Part shown: positions 34,411 to 45,105 of the stretch, piece by piece | Position numbering within the stretch: the first letter of the stretch is position 1 | Layout of the letters: each line of letters opens with the position of its first letter | From: UBA1858 sp964636225 | Lineage (GTDB): Bacteria; Pseudomonadota; Gammaproteobacteria; UBA4575 | Direction of reading: 5' to 3' | Assembly: GCA_964636225.1 (NCBI GenBank) | Contig: CAZWQM010000006.1 | Span: forward strand, 55,651-119,650 | DNA: 64,000 bases | Made by a program: the position numbers and the translations under genes | The notes under the pieces: model-generated | Seen by the model: the letters and a program-made list of their open reading frames with translations, nothing else | The model's database searches: none | What the model was told of the DNA's origin: nothing

Positions 34411-37400
34411 CTACTGTAGATTTGTGGGTGTATCAATCTTTACATCCACAAGTTGCGCAATTCGAGTATAAAAAATAGAACAGCGAATTTTGTGTGCTGG
34501 GTAAAGTTGTTGCGCCGCAAGCGCATAGCGAGTTAGCTGTGGCCTGAATTTGATAGCTTCTTGCTGTGTGTTTTCATGGTTAATGTCTGCCTGGGTTTTA
34601 AAATCTATAATCCATACACAATCATCATCCACTCGCATTAAATCGATAATATTAATAGGCTGAGATTCGTTCGTGCTTGCCAGACTGACTTCATGAAACA
34701 CACGTCGCTGGTCTGTTTTTTCAAAAACGGATTTCAGACTTTCGCTACTTAGGCAATTATCAACTTGCTTGATCAGAGGTTTAAGTTGATCAAGTGTTAG
34801 TGTCCTACTGATATCCAAATTGACACGATTTAACAGTGCCTGCTGGCTCATGCCTGGCGTCTGAGACATTATTTCAATCAGCTTATGAATAATGGTGCCT
34901 TCCATGGCTTCTGCAGACAGTGGCTCAACGTCCGCTGCGGTAGAAGGGAGTGGTTGCATGGGCTTGAGGAGCGCCGCTATATTGCTTGAAGTTGTTTGGT
35001 CTGAAGTTCTGTCTGCACTTACCGTGTTCAGCTCGGGTGGGGTCATGTGTTCGTTTGACCATATAACTTGACAGTCTTTTTCCAGCTCAAGGGTAGTACA
35101 ACATTGTTGATGCCAACCTGCATGCGAACTTCTTCTGGCCTGAACGCCAGTCATAATCAATATCTGTTTGGCGCGGGTTAATGCGACATAGAGTAAATTA
35201 AGTTCTTCGTTAATAGATGGGGTAAAAGATTCTTTGGTTGCTTGTATAACGTTGCTCATAGAGCTTTTTTTGCAGCCCAGCATGAATATTTCAGGAGCAT
35301 TGGCCGCAGCAGGCCAATCCATAATAGTGCTGAATTGCTCAGGAGGTTCCGTCCCAGGGCCACTGTCCGCAATAAACACAATGGCAGATTCCAGACCTTT
35401 TGAGCCGTGTACAGTCATAATTTCGACTGCATTGGTTTTTTCATTGTTGCTGACAAACAATGCTTCAGGATTAATTTCTTTAATTTTGCGTAAAAAACGC
35501 GACACACTGGAATAACGTCCACTCTCAATATCCAGACTTTGTTGCAGAAATTGATTCAGTCTCGCACAGATGTGTTGTGATTCCACCTCGGACATTACGG
35601 CTCGATAGCGGTTAATAATATTCCAGCTGGAAAAAATATAATTAAGCAAATCGTGCACAGGAATTCGGTCGACTCGCTGATGCCAGTTCTGCAAGGCAGT
35701 CTTTACTATATCCAGATGCGGATTTAGGGATTCACTGGCAGCTAAAATATCCAGTTTCTTTATCCAGGTGTCTGCGTCAACCCTGTTTAAAGTTATTAAA
35801 CTCTGCTCATCAAGATTGAAAACCGGACTGGACAACAAGTGTGTAAATGCCAAGTCATCATAAGGATCCACCAACACCGTCAGCAAGGCCAGCATGTCTT
35901 TAATTTCCAGATAATCCAGCAGACGGGTAGCATCGTTGGCCTGCACTGGAATACCTAGGCTAACCAGACCGGCTTTAAGGTCATCAAGGTGTGATCTTGT
36001 GCGGGTTAATATTAAAATGTCATTGAATTCTGCTGCACGTATATCCTTATCATCATAGATGGGGGTACGATTTTTAATGAGTTGAGATATTTCTTCGGCA
36101 ATAAGTCTCCCTTCCCTATAATGTGCAGTATGTTCATTATCTTTTCGGGATGCTTCCAGGGGATTGCGAAATTCCAGTTGATCAACTGTTTTCTCAATTT
36201 CGATTAGCGGATGAATTTTTACATATCCCCAGCGTTCGGCATGTTCACAATCGTGGTCTTGAAAAGTGCAAAATTGTTCTGCGATTGATGAGTGTTTGAA
36301 GATAGTGTTAACAAACTTGATAATGGCAGGAGAAGATCGCCATGAGTGATCATTTTCTAATTGCTGACTGTTTAATTGCTGCTGCGACCATTCTGAGGCC
36401 AGAGTTTGAATTTTTGGATTGGCGCCACGAAAGCCATAAATTGATTGCTTAATATCACCTACCAGAAACAGGCTACTTACTTGTGGCTGATGTTGATCAT
36501 GGGATGATTCGATTAATGGTTTAAGTAAATGCCACTGAATCGGGCTGGTGTCCTGGAATTCATCTACCAGAAAGTGACGAATACGTTGCCCAAGTTTATA
36601 CTGTACCCACAATGCATGGTCTTCCTGTTGCAGGAGTCGAAACGTTTCCCATTCAAGGTCGTTAAAATCGATTACACTATGTTCGAATTTTACCTGCTGA
36701 TATAATTTCAGGAATTCTTCGCCCACATAAAACCAGGCTTTGTTGGCTTTCAGTAGTGCTGCGTGAATTTGCTGATCCAGCAGCGACAAAATTTGACCTG
36801 AAATTTGTTGATGGGTTTGAATAATAAATTCGGCTTGCTGTTGATTGATGTTTTTTTGCCAGGCTTTGCCGATAGTTAAATTGCGAGGTTTGTCATCATT
36901 GGTCAAAAAAGCAGGTTTTATTGACTGGAAAATAACATCCAGAGTGGGATTCTTTGCCGATAATATGGGTTCGATTTTTTTTGCCCAATTCAAATATGTC
37001 GGAGTTGGACTGGTGCGTAATAGCTGATGAATTTCCTTTAATTTGGATATAAAAGCATCGCTCTCAAACCATTCCTCCAGTTCGTTGACATTAGCTTCGC
37101 CCACTTGCCTGATTAATTCACGGTATGCAAACTCTGCAGCGTCTTTGGCGTGCTGGGTGTATACACGCCATTCACTGCGCGAATAAAGGAAAGCCGTTAA
37201 TGCCGCTCTGCAACCATTCAGGCCAAAACAAAAATCAAACAGGGTGTGTAGGTGTTCGCGTAATTTGTGTTTGCCTTGAGACTCGCAGGCCAGTAATAAT
37301 CGTTTCCATGCCAGATTTTCATAGATGTGGGAATGTTCTGTTAACTCAAAGGTGGTCGGCAATTCGCTTTCCAGTGGAAAGGCGCGAATAATTTCTTCAC

Positions 37401-37755
37401 AAAACGCATGAAATGTACTGATACGGATCGCCTGGTCAGAAAAAGTAAGTTTCTCAAATAGATTCCTGGCATTTTTTATCGTGTTTTTATTGCTCGCCTC
37501 CCCGATAGAACGCAATTCGTCCGCAAGTTCTTTCTCGTCCATGACGGACCACATTTCTAGCCTGCTAAATAGTCGTGCGCGCATTTCGGCGGCGCTTTTC
37601 CGCGTGAAGGTAATGGCCAGTATGTGCTGGGGTTCGGCGCCAGAGAGCAGCAGTCGGCAGATGCGGGTAATTAACAGCCAGGTTTTACCCGATCCGGCAG
37701 AAGCGAAAACGTTGGCACTCTGTTGCGGGTGTGTGGTTGTGTCTAAACTAGCCAT
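34411..37755 (-). CDS. AddA/RecB-like UvrD helicase with C-terminal nuclease
   Basis: This is a superfamily 1A helicase-nuclease of 1114 residues. Walker A is SAGSGKT (19-25), then ITFTRKSAAEMRARL, VDEFQDTSPIQW (motif II), LVGDIKQSIYGFRGA (motif III), EIMTVHGSKGLE and LLYVALTRAK (motif VI). The C-terminal PD-(D/E)XK nuclease is recognisable from WIIDFKTQ (Asp1051, Lys1053) and QLTRYA. AddA pairs with AddB to process double-strand ends for RecA. The gene stands alone: parE is divergent upstream and dsbC converges downstream, so an AddB partner must be elsewhere or absent. The family is certain; whether it is true AddA or an orphan relative is not. Confidence 0.88.
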   Translation of the reverse strand: MASLDTTTHPQQSANVFASAGSGKTWLLITRICRLLLSGAEPQHILAITFTRKSAAEMRARLFSRLEMWSVMDEKELADELRSIGEASNKNTIKNARNLFEKLTFSDQAIRISTFHAFCEEIIRAFPLESELPTTFELTEHSHIYENLAWKRLLLACESQGKHKLREHLHTLFDFCFGLNGCRAALTAFLYSRSEWRVYTQHAKDAAEFAYRELIRQVGEANVNELEEWFESDAFISKLKEIHQLLRTSPTPTYLNWAKKIEPILSAKNPTLDVIFQSIKPAFLTNDDKPRNLTIGKAWQKNINQQQAEFIIQTHQQISGQILSLLDQQIHAALLKANKAWFYVGEEFLKLYQQVKFEHSVIDFNDLEWETFRLLQQEDHALWVQYKLGQRIRHFLVDEFQDTSPIQWHLLKPLIESSHDQHQPQVSSLFLVGDIKQSIYGFRGANPKIQTLASEWSQQQLNSQQLENDHSWRSSPAIIKFVNTIFKHSSIAEQFCTFQDHDCEHAERWGYVKIHPLIEIEKTVDQLEFRNPLEASRKDNEHTAHYREGRLIAEEISQLIKNRTPIYDDKDIRAAEFNDILILTRTRSHLDDLKAGLVSLGIPVQANDATRLLDYLEIKDMLALLTVLVDPYDDLAFTHLLSSPVFNLDEQSLITLNRVDADTWIKKLDILAASESLNPHLDIVKTALQNWHQRVDRIPVHDLLNYIFSSWNIINRYRAVMSEVESQHICARLNQFLQQSLDIESGRYSSVSRFLRKIKEINPEALFVSNNEKTNAVEIMTVHGSKGLESAIVFIADSGPGTEPPEQFSTIMDWPAAANAPEIFMLGCKKSSMSNVIQATKESFTPSINEELNLLYVALTRAKQILIMTGVQARRSSHAGWHQQCCTTLELEKDCQVIWSNEHMTPPELNTVSADRTSDQTTSSNIAALLKPMQPLPSTAADVEPLSAEAMEGTIIHKLIEIMSQTPGMSQQALLNRVNLDISRTLTLDQLKPLIKQVDNCLSSESLKSVFEKTDQRRVFHEVSLASTNESQPINIIDLMRVDDDCVWIIDFKTQADINHENTQQEAIKFRPQLTRYALAAQQLYPAHKIRCSIFYTRIAQLVDVKIDTPTNLQ

Positions 37756-37853
37756 ATGAGCGCAGGAAGTTTTTTCTGTAAGCGGGTTTCATATAGAATG
37801 TGTCATCATAATGCACTATTGTTCCAACAAACATCTCCCTTTAATTAAAATTT

Positions 37854-39740
37854 ATGTCTAAACAGTATGATGCTGCCGCCATTGAAGTACTCAGCGGTCT
37901 GGACCCGGTGCGCAAACGCCCGGGAATGTATACAGATACTGCACGTCCTAATCACTTAGCACAAGAAATTATAGATAACAGTGTAGACGAAGCTATTGCC
38001 GGGTATGCCAGCAGTATAGAAGTTAGCCTATATAAAGACGGGTCTTTGGAAGTGACAGATGATGGTCGTGGTATGCCAGTCGATCAGCATCCTGAACTCA
38101 AAAAACCGGGTGTAGAGGTGATTATGACGACGTTGCACGCGGGAGGTAAATTCTCCAATAAGAATTACCAATTTTCTGGCGGGCTTCATGGGGTGGGTAT
38201 TTCAGTAGTGAATGCCTTGTCCAAACGTGTTGATGTAAGCGTGCGACGTGATGGTAAAGAATACAGCATGTCATTTGCAGATGGTGAAAAGGCTTCGCCA
38301 CTTAAGCAGATTGGTACCGTTGGAAAGCGCAATACCGGAACAACTATTCGCTTTTGGCCAGATAAAAAATATTTTGATAGCGTCAATATCTCTATTCCTA
38401 AGTTAACCCATTTGTTACATGCAAAGGCTGTGTTGTGTTCTGGCTTGCGTATTCGGTTTAAGGACATTGCTAAAAACGAACAGCAGGAATGGTATTACGA
38501 AGACGGTATCAGCGATTATCTGTTAAATGAGCTAGACGGTATGTCGCTGCTTCCACAAAAGCCAGTGTATGGCAATTTTTCATCGGAAAACGAAGCAGCA
38601 GAATGGGCATTAACCTGGGTGGAAGAAGGCAGTGACTGGATTACAGAAAGTTATGTCAATCTTATTCCTACTGTGCAAGGCGGTACTCACGTCAATGGCT
38701 TGCGTACCGGGTTGACAGACGCATTAAGAGAATTCTGTGAAATGCGCAAACTCACACCAAGAGGTGTGAAAATTGCTCCGGACGACGTCTGGCATCAGCT
38801 TGCATATGTGCTCTCTGTGAAAATGCTGGATCCTCAATTTGCCGGTCAAACCAAAGAACGTTTGGGTTCACGTGAAAGTGCTGCATTTGTTTCCGGAGTG
38901 GTTAAGGACTCTGTCGGTGTCTGGTTGCATCAAAATGTGGAAACCGGTGAAGCGCTGGCTCAAATGGTGATCCGTAATGCGGAAAAACGTTTGCGTGCTA
39001 TTAAGAAGGTTGTCAGAAAGAGAGTCACTGCCGGTCCTGCTTTGCCAGGGAAACTTGCTGACTGTGCATCCCAGGATGTTACACGCACGGAATTATTTTT
39101 AGTCGAAGGGGATTCTGCTGGAGGTTCAGCAAAACAGGCACGTGACAGGGAATTTCAGGCCATTATGCCGTTACGTGGGAAAATCCTGAACAGCTGGGAA
39201 GTGGCATCGGATCAAGTGCTAGCGTCACAGGAAGTACACGATATTGCTATTGCCATAGGTGTGGATCCGGGCGACTCGGATTTAAGTAAATTGCGTTATG
39301 GAAAAATATGCGTACTGGCCGATGCCGATTCAGATGGCTTGCATATTGCCACACTACTCTGTGCGTTATTCCTGCGGCACTTTCCGGCATTGATTGAGGC
39401 TGGTCATATTTATATTGCTATGCCGCCTTTATTTCGAATTGATGTGGGTAAAGAAGTCTTTTATGCGTTGGATGAGGCAGAAAGACAAGGCATCGAAGAT
39501 AGAATTGCGGCAGAGAAAAAGACCGGCAAGGTGAATGTGACCCGCTTTAAAGGGTTGGGTGAAATGAATCCCAGTCAATTACGTGAATCGACCATCTCTC
39601 CCGACAGTCGTCGTTTGGTGCAACTTACACTTGAAGCCGGAGACGACACCTATGAGATTATGGACATGCTTTTAGGTAAGAAAAAAATTCAGGAGCGTAA
39701 GATCTGGTTGGAACAAAAAGGCAATCTGGCAGATGTTTAA
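37854..39740 (+). CDS. parE: DNA topoisomerase IV subunit B
   Basis: ParE is the ATPase half of topoisomerase IV, which unlinks daughter chromosomes. At 628 residues it has the compact ParE size (E. coli 630) rather than that of GyrB. The GHKL ATPase motifs are QEIIDNSVDEAIAG and DDGRGMP, then GLHGVGISVVNALS. The TOPRIM acidic motifs are LVEGDSAGGSAKQ and ADADSDGLHI. It is followed 36 nt later by parC, so the subunits are co-expressed. Confidence 0.97.
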   Translation: MSKQYDAAAIEVLSGLDPVRKRPGMYTDTARPNHLAQEIIDNSVDEAIAGYASSIEVSLYKDGSLEVTDDGRGMPVDQHPELKKPGVEVIMTTLHAGGKFSNKNYQFSGGLHGVGISVVNALSKRVDVSVRRDGKEYSMSFADGEKASPLKQIGTVGKRNTGTTIRFWPDKKYFDSVNISIPKLTHLLHAKAVLCSGLRIRFKDIAKNEQQEWYYEDGISDYLLNELDGMSLLPQKPVYGNFSSENEAAEWALTWVEEGSDWITESYVNLIPTVQGGTHVNGLRTGLTDALREFCEMRKLTPRGVKIAPDDVWHQLAYVLSVKMLDPQFAGQTKERLGSRESAAFVSGVVKDSVGVWLHQNVETGEALAQMVIRNAEKRLRAIKKVVRKRVTAGPALPGKLADCASQDVTRTELFLVEGDSAGGSAKQARDREFQAIMPLRGKILNSWEVASDQVLASQEVHDIAIAIGVDPGDSDLSKLRYGKICVLADADSDGLHIATLLCALFLRHFPALIEAGHIYIAMPPLFRIDVGKEVFYALDEAERQGIEDRIAAEKKTGKVNVTRFKGLGEMNPSQLRESTISPDSRRLVQLTLEAGDDTYEIMDMLLGKKKIQERKIWLEQKGNLADV

Positions 39741-39776
39741 TTTAAAACTCAATGATTGAAATTTTATGGATTAGTT

Positions 39777-42038
39777 ATGGGCGATAACCTTGAATTTGAC
39801 TATGGCGACGTAGAGCGTCTTCCGCTACATGCATTTACCGAGAAAGCATATCTCGATTATTCAATGTATGTCATTCTTGATCGAGCATTGCCACAAATTG
39901 GTGACGGGCTTAAACCAGTACAAAGAAGAATAGTTTATGCTATGTCCGAGTTGGGGCTGTCGGCCACCTCCAAGCCAAAGAAATCTGCACGAACTGTAGG
40001 TGATGTGATCGGTAAGTTTCATCCGCATGGCGATTCTGCATGTTATGAAGCGATGGTATTAATGGCGCAGCCATTTTCTTATCGTTACCCATTAGTCCAT
40101 GGTCAGGGTAACTGGGGATCTACGGACGACCCTAAATCATTTGCCGCAATGCGATATACCGAATCTCGTTTAACGCCTTATGCAAAATCCTTATTGCAGG
40201 AATTAGGTCAGGGTACTGTGGACTGGGTGCCCAACTTTGACGGCACTTTGCAAGAGCCTGAAGTTTTACCTGCGCGCTTGCCCAATATTTTACTCAACGG
40301 TGGCATGGGAATCGCCGTGGGTATGTCCACCGATATTCCGCCTCATAACATCAGAGAAGTTGTTTCAGCCTGTATAAGATTGCTGGATGAACCTAATGCT
40401 ACGATGGCAGACTTATGCGAACACATACTGGGTCCGGATTACCCAACCGATGCTGAAATTATTTCCACTCCTGAAGAAATAAAAAATATATACGAAACAG
40501 GCAACGGTCAAATTCGTATGCGTGCTGTGTATGAACAGGAAACGGATGGCGTCATCATTACAGCCTTGCCTTATCAAGTGTCAGGTGCGCGCGTACTGGA
40601 ACAAATAGCCCAGCAGATGAATGCCAAAAAGCTGCCGATGGTAGATGATTTGCGTGATGAATCGGATCACGAGAATCCTGTCAGACTGGTGATATCGCCA
40701 AGAAATAATCGGGTCGATATAGAAGCATTAATGCTGCATCTTTTTGCCAGCACCGATCTGGAAAGAACTTACCGTGTCAATCTGAATGTGATTGGAATTA
40801 ACGGCCGTCCGCAGATAAAAGATCTGCGTACATTACTCAAAGAATGGCTGGAATTTAGAACACATACCGTGACGCGTCGTTTGCAATGGCGTCTGGATCG
40901 AGTCAATGAACGTTTGCATATTCTGGAAGGCCTGCTGATTGCTTATCTGAATATCGATGAAATTATTGCCATCATTCGCGAAGAAGATCAACCCAAGCCG
41001 GTGATGATGAAGCGTTTTAAGTTAAGCGACATTCAGGCTGAGGCAATCCTGGAAATCAAACTTAGACGTTTAGCCAAACTTGAAGAAATTAAAATCAAGG
41101 CTGAAACAAAAGAGCTCACAGAAGAAAGAGATATGCTGGAAAAAACACTGGGCTCAAATGCACAACTTAAAAAACTAATCCGCACTGAATTGCTGGAGGA
41201 TGCCGAGACCTATGGAGATGAAAGGTGCTCCGCCATTGTCACTCGAGCCACGGCGCAGCAACTGGATGAAACACAATTAATGCCGACAGAGTTAACTACC
41301 GTCATATTGTCTCAACGAGGCTGGGTGCGAGCCGCTAAAGGACATGATGTTGATCCGCTAGCCATGAATTATAAATCAGGGGATCAGTATCAGTCGCACG
41401 CATTTGGCAAGAGTAACCATATGGCATTATTTCTGGATTCCCAGGGGAAAGCGTATACATTGCCTGCACACAGTCTGCCGTCTGCGCGTGGGCTGGGCGA
41501 ATCCTTAATGGCGCGTTTTAATCCAACCGATGGTGCGAGTTTTGTTGGTGTTATGACGGGCGATCCTGGTCGCCTGTATTTTCTCGCTACTAGCTTTGGC
41601 TATGGTTTTGTATGCAAGCTGGAAGATTTATATTCCCGCAATAAGGCTGGCAAGCGCGTGCTGAATGTTCCTGTGGGGGCAAAAGTGTTACCTCCGGTGC
41701 CGGTGCGCTCTTATGAACATGACTGGATTGTGGCTGTGGGTTCTGAAGGCTATATGTTAGTAACCAAGCTTTCTGAGTTTCCGCTCATGTCTAAAGGCAA
41801 GGGTATTAAATTTATCAACATCCCTTCTGCAAAGTTAAAAGCGGGAGAAGAGTCCGTGGAGCATGTTTGCCTGGTTCAGGATGGCGAAGCAATTACTATG
41901 TATTGTGGTAAAAAGCATAAAACCATGAAGGGTGATGAAGTGGACGAGTATGCTGGAGAGCGTGGCCGGCGAGGGTTGAAATTGCCCCGAGGTTATCGTT
42001 CAGTGGATAGATTGTCAGTTGAATTTAATGTGGAGTGA
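39777..42038 (+). CDS. parC: DNA topoisomerase IV subunit A
   Basis: ParC is the DNA-cutting half of topoisomerase IV. From ATG 39777 it is 753 residues (E. coli 752). An in-frame TTG at 39756 would add seven residues before the normal MGDN start. The catalytic tyrosine is Tyr127 in AAMRYTESRL. The quinolone-resistance region reads HPHGDSACYEA, with serine and glutamate at the usual positions, so no classic resistance change is seen. The C-terminal beta-pinwheel (about 490-753) contains QRGWVRAAKGHD. Confidence 0.97.
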   Translation: MGDNLEFDYGDVERLPLHAFTEKAYLDYSMYVILDRALPQIGDGLKPVQRRIVYAMSELGLSATSKPKKSARTVGDVIGKFHPHGDSACYEAMVLMAQPFSYRYPLVHGQGNWGSTDDPKSFAAMRYTESRLTPYAKSLLQELGQGTVDWVPNFDGTLQEPEVLPARLPNILLNGGMGIAVGMSTDIPPHNIREVVSACIRLLDEPNATMADLCEHILGPDYPTDAEIISTPEEIKNIYETGNGQIRMRAVYEQETDGVIITALPYQVSGARVLEQIAQQMNAKKLPMVDDLRDESDHENPVRLVISPRNNRVDIEALMLHLFASTDLERTYRVNLNVIGINGRPQIKDLRTLLKEWLEFRTHTVTRRLQWRLDRVNERLHILEGLLIAYLNIDEIIAIIREEDQPKPVMMKRFKLSDIQAEAILEIKLRRLAKLEEIKIKAETKELTEERDMLEKTLGSNAQLKKLIRTELLEDAETYGDERCSAIVTRATAQQLDETQLMPTELTTVILSQRGWVRAAKGHDVDPLAMNYKSGDQYQSHAFGKSNHMALFLDSQGKAYTLPAHSLPSARGLGESLMARFNPTDGASFVGVMTGDPGRLYFLATSFGYGFVCKLEDLYSRNKAGKRVLNVPVGAKVLPPVPVRSYEHDWIVAVGSEGYMLVTKLSEFPLMSKGKGIKFINIPSAKLKAGEESVEHVCLVQDGEAITMYCGKKHKTMKGDEVDEYAGERGRRGLKLPRGYRSVDRLSVEFNVE

Positions 42039-42120
42039 AGTGGCAAACTTATTACGGGTTGAATTGTCGTAATTTGACACTATCTTAACTTGAGTTGGGT
42101 AGTATAAATAAGAGGATAAT

Positions 42121-43008
42121 ATGCTGTCACGAATAGGGTTATTTTTAGCTGCCAACTTTGGCGTGTTGGCGGTATTAAGTATTTCATCACGAGTGTTGGG
42201 AATTGATGCCTGGCTGGCACAGCAGGGCATGGCGGGGCAGGTGAATGGATTGCTTGTCATGGCCCTATTGCTGGGTTTTGGTGGTTCGTTCTTTTCACTT
42301 GCTATTTCCAAATGGATGGCAAAACGAAGTACTGGTTTACAGGTCATCGAATCGCCACGAAATAACACTGAACGATGGTTGATTGAAACTGTGCAACGTC
42401 AGGCACGGCAAGCAGGCATAGGTATGCCGGAAGTTGGTATTTTTGATTCGCCACAACCCAATGCCTTTGCTACTGGTATGAACAAAAACGATGCACTGGT
42501 AGCCGTGAGTACAGGTTTGTTACAGTCTATGTCGCAGACGGAAGTGGAAGCGGTGCTGGGGCATGAAGTCAGTCATGTTGCAAATGGTGACATGGTCACT
42601 ATGGGGCTTTTGCAAGGAGTGTTAAATACTTTTGTTATTTTATTCTCACGCATTATAGGCATGCTGGTCGACCGTGCCATATTTAAGATTGAGCGTGGTA
42701 TTGGCCCCGGGTATTTTATTGGTAGCATTATTGCTGAGCTCGTACTGGGCATTCTGGCAGCGATTATTGCAAAATGGTTCTCCCGACGCCGAGAATATCG
42801 TGCGGATACGGGTGGTGCAGCTCTGGCCGGCAAGCAAAATATGATTGCTGCTTTACGCCGCTTGCAGTCAGTGCATGAGCCTCAAGATCTGCCTGGAGAA
42901 CTGGCGGCTTTTGGCATATCCGGTTCGATTATGAAGAGCGGTCTGCAAAAACTGTTAATGTCGCATCCACCATTAGAAGAGCGTATCGCTGCATTGGAGA
43001 ATAGCTAA
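42121..43008 (+). CDS. htpX: HtpX, membrane zinc metalloprotease
   Basis: HtpX degrades damaged membrane proteins along with FtsH. The 295-residue M48 protease has two N-terminal membrane helices, the zinc motif HEVSH (148-152), further helices (about 160-215) and the third ligand region SRRREYRADTGGAALAG. An AGAGGA ribosome site lies 4 nt before the ATG. An upstream TTGACA (42074-42079) and TATAAA (42103-42108) are too far apart (23 nt) to be a confident promoter pair. Confidence 0.96.
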   Translation: MLSRIGLFLAANFGVLAVLSISSRVLGIDAWLAQQGMAGQVNGLLVMALLLGFGGSFFSLAISKWMAKRSTGLQVIESPRNNTERWLIETVQRQARQAGIGMPEVGIFDSPQPNAFATGMNKNDALVAVSTGLLQSMSQTEVEAVLGHEVSHVANGDMVTMGLLQGVLNTFVILFSRIIGMLVDRAIFKIERGIGPGYFIGSIIAELVLGILAAIIAKWFSRRREYRADTGGAALAGKQNMIAALRRLQSVHEPQDLPGELAAFGISGSIMKSGLQKLLMSHPPLEERIAALENS

Positions 43009-43030
43009 AGATGCTGCTATTTGGTTTTAA

Positions 43031-45105
43031 TTAGGCTGCACTGGTGAAATCGTAACTGAGAGAGTCCGTAGGTTCACGGAAGAAATCGCCACTGACAAAA
43101 TCAATATTAATCGTCCATATTTTGGATAAGGCTTCGGCAGATTCTACAAACGGTGCGATAGTTATGGCGTTATTTGCCTTTGCCTGTTCGCAGATCTGCT
43201 TAATTTCTTCTATACATTCTTTATCACCATTTTTCAGGCTAGCCATTAGCTGGAAACTTAATTTCAAATAGCTTGCAGGAATCATGGATAATATTTCTCC
43301 AGGTTCCTGTCCTATGCCAAAGGCATCGATTGCGATTTGACAGCCTGCCTGCTGAATCTGGTTTGCGAATTCACGTGCGTCTTTTAAATGACTGACAATA
43401 CTTTCTTCGCGCATATCAAACACAAGTCTGAACGGATCAATATTGAAATCTTTACACTGTAATCCAAGCCATGTTGCAAATTGTTTATCGTTCAATGCGC
43501 CCGTTGTGAGTTTTATGAAGAATAAGGAATTGGGACTTTTTGCAGTATGCTCGGAAAGTCTTTTTAATGCACTTGACACAACCCAGCGGTCCAGCATGGA
43601 AGAAACGCCTGATCTTTCAATACTTGGGAGTAATTCAGCCACAGAAATTTTTGCGCCTTCCTTACTCAGCAATTGAGTATAGACTTGGTAACGATCTTCT
43701 GAGTTACCGGTAATGCTGACAACCGGCTGAAATAACAACTGCAAGCGATTTTCCCGAATGGCATCCTGTAATTCTTGAGTCCATTTCTGATCCAGTAGAG
43801 TACCTGTCAGGCTGCGTGATTCGCTTGAGAATATATGAAGATCCTGAATTTCATTTTCCCATGCATAGTCGCAAGCTGATTTTGCGGCAGATAAAATATC
43901 TGCAACATCGTTTAACTCGGGTTCAATGGAAGTGGCACCAATATATATTTCAGGTGAGACTTTCTGGTTATTAATTGTCATCAGATCTGCTTCAATAGCT
44001 TCCCTGAATTTATCGCCAAGCTCGATTAGCCTATCTATGTTCACTTCAGGGGTGAGGATACCAAACGATTCATCAGTAATCTTTCCTAAATCTTCGTCAT
44101 TACTGCATACTTGTTTTAATGCGTTGGCAATGTTTGCGCTCAACTTGTCATAAGCGGTGATACCAGACTGATCCTTCATGCTATCCAGGTTAGCTATATC
44201 TATCTGAATATATGTTGAAGGTTCATGGCCAGCCTGAACAGATTCAATGGTTTCTTTTAGTTTATCGGTTAAGGACTTTCTGTGGAGGAAGCCTGTTTCA
44301 TGATCGCGCTCACTGATATAACTGAGCTGTTTCTGTAATTCTCTTGATTCGCTGGACTGCATATGCAGAACGAATTGAACACAGGTTCCACCATCCACCA
44401 ATACGGGATTGTATGCAATATCTGTATGGAAGAATTCTGCACCTGACTTGAAGTTAAGACTCGATGTGCCTGAGCTGTGATTTTTACTCGCGTCTTCTAA
44501 TATAGCATTCAATGCTGCCTGATCATCAGGGGCAACCAATTCAAGAATAGATAATACGCTGGCATCTTAGGCATTGTCGATTTCAAATAATTCCAGACAA
44601 GACGCATTCGCATAAGTATGCAGGCCTCATGGATATAACAAATGGCATCACGTGAGGTATCCAGTATTTTGTTATAAAGTTCATCCAGTTCCTTGTAACT
44701 GTCAGCGCGGACTTTTAAATCCTGAATATAAAACTCAGTCTGTGCAATCCTGGAAGTGACTTGTTGTAGCAGTTCATTGTCGTTGTAGGGAATAACAATA
44801 TTGGCTCCTTCACCTAATAACAAGCTCAGTTGAGTCGTAATGTCGTCGCATAATGCAATAATAGGTGTATCGTGAGGTTCAGTGGCAAAAAAATTACGCG
44901 AGTCTGAAATGCTAAGTTCATTGATATTACTGGCCTGAATTATCAGATTGGGGTTGACTTCCAGTTGCTGGATTTCATCGAACTGTTCTTTAGACGAAAC
45001 AATAGTTTCACGTACAGCATAGCACAATGACTTGATCGTTCTTACGATGTGGTCAGCATGATTTGCGTCCTGATCGATTATCAGTATTTTTAATATTTGA
45101 TCCAT
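43031..45105 (-). pseudogene. FimX-like degenerate GGDEF-EAL protein, interrupted
   Basis: The minus strand encodes a protein of about 691 residues in the order pseudo-receiver (from ILIIDQDANHADH, lacking the phosphoacceptor Asp), PAS (from KILDTSRDAICYIHE), degenerate GGDEF (TDESF in place of GGDEF) and degenerate EAL (VYTQLLS in place of the EAL segment; DAFG for DDFG). This is the plan and length of FimX, the c-di-GMP receptor controlling type IV pili. Two lesions break it in the PAS domain: a one-base loss near 44624-44626 and an in-frame TAA at 44567-44569. The remaining pieces are 45105-44509 and 44539-43031. The gene starts inside the end of the PilZ-like gene (16-nt overlap). Confidence 0.82.

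Noticed and set aside
42074..42108. TTGACA and TATAAA upstream of htpX as a promoter pair
   Set aside because: The spacer is 23 nt and I see no convincing heat-shock consensus either.
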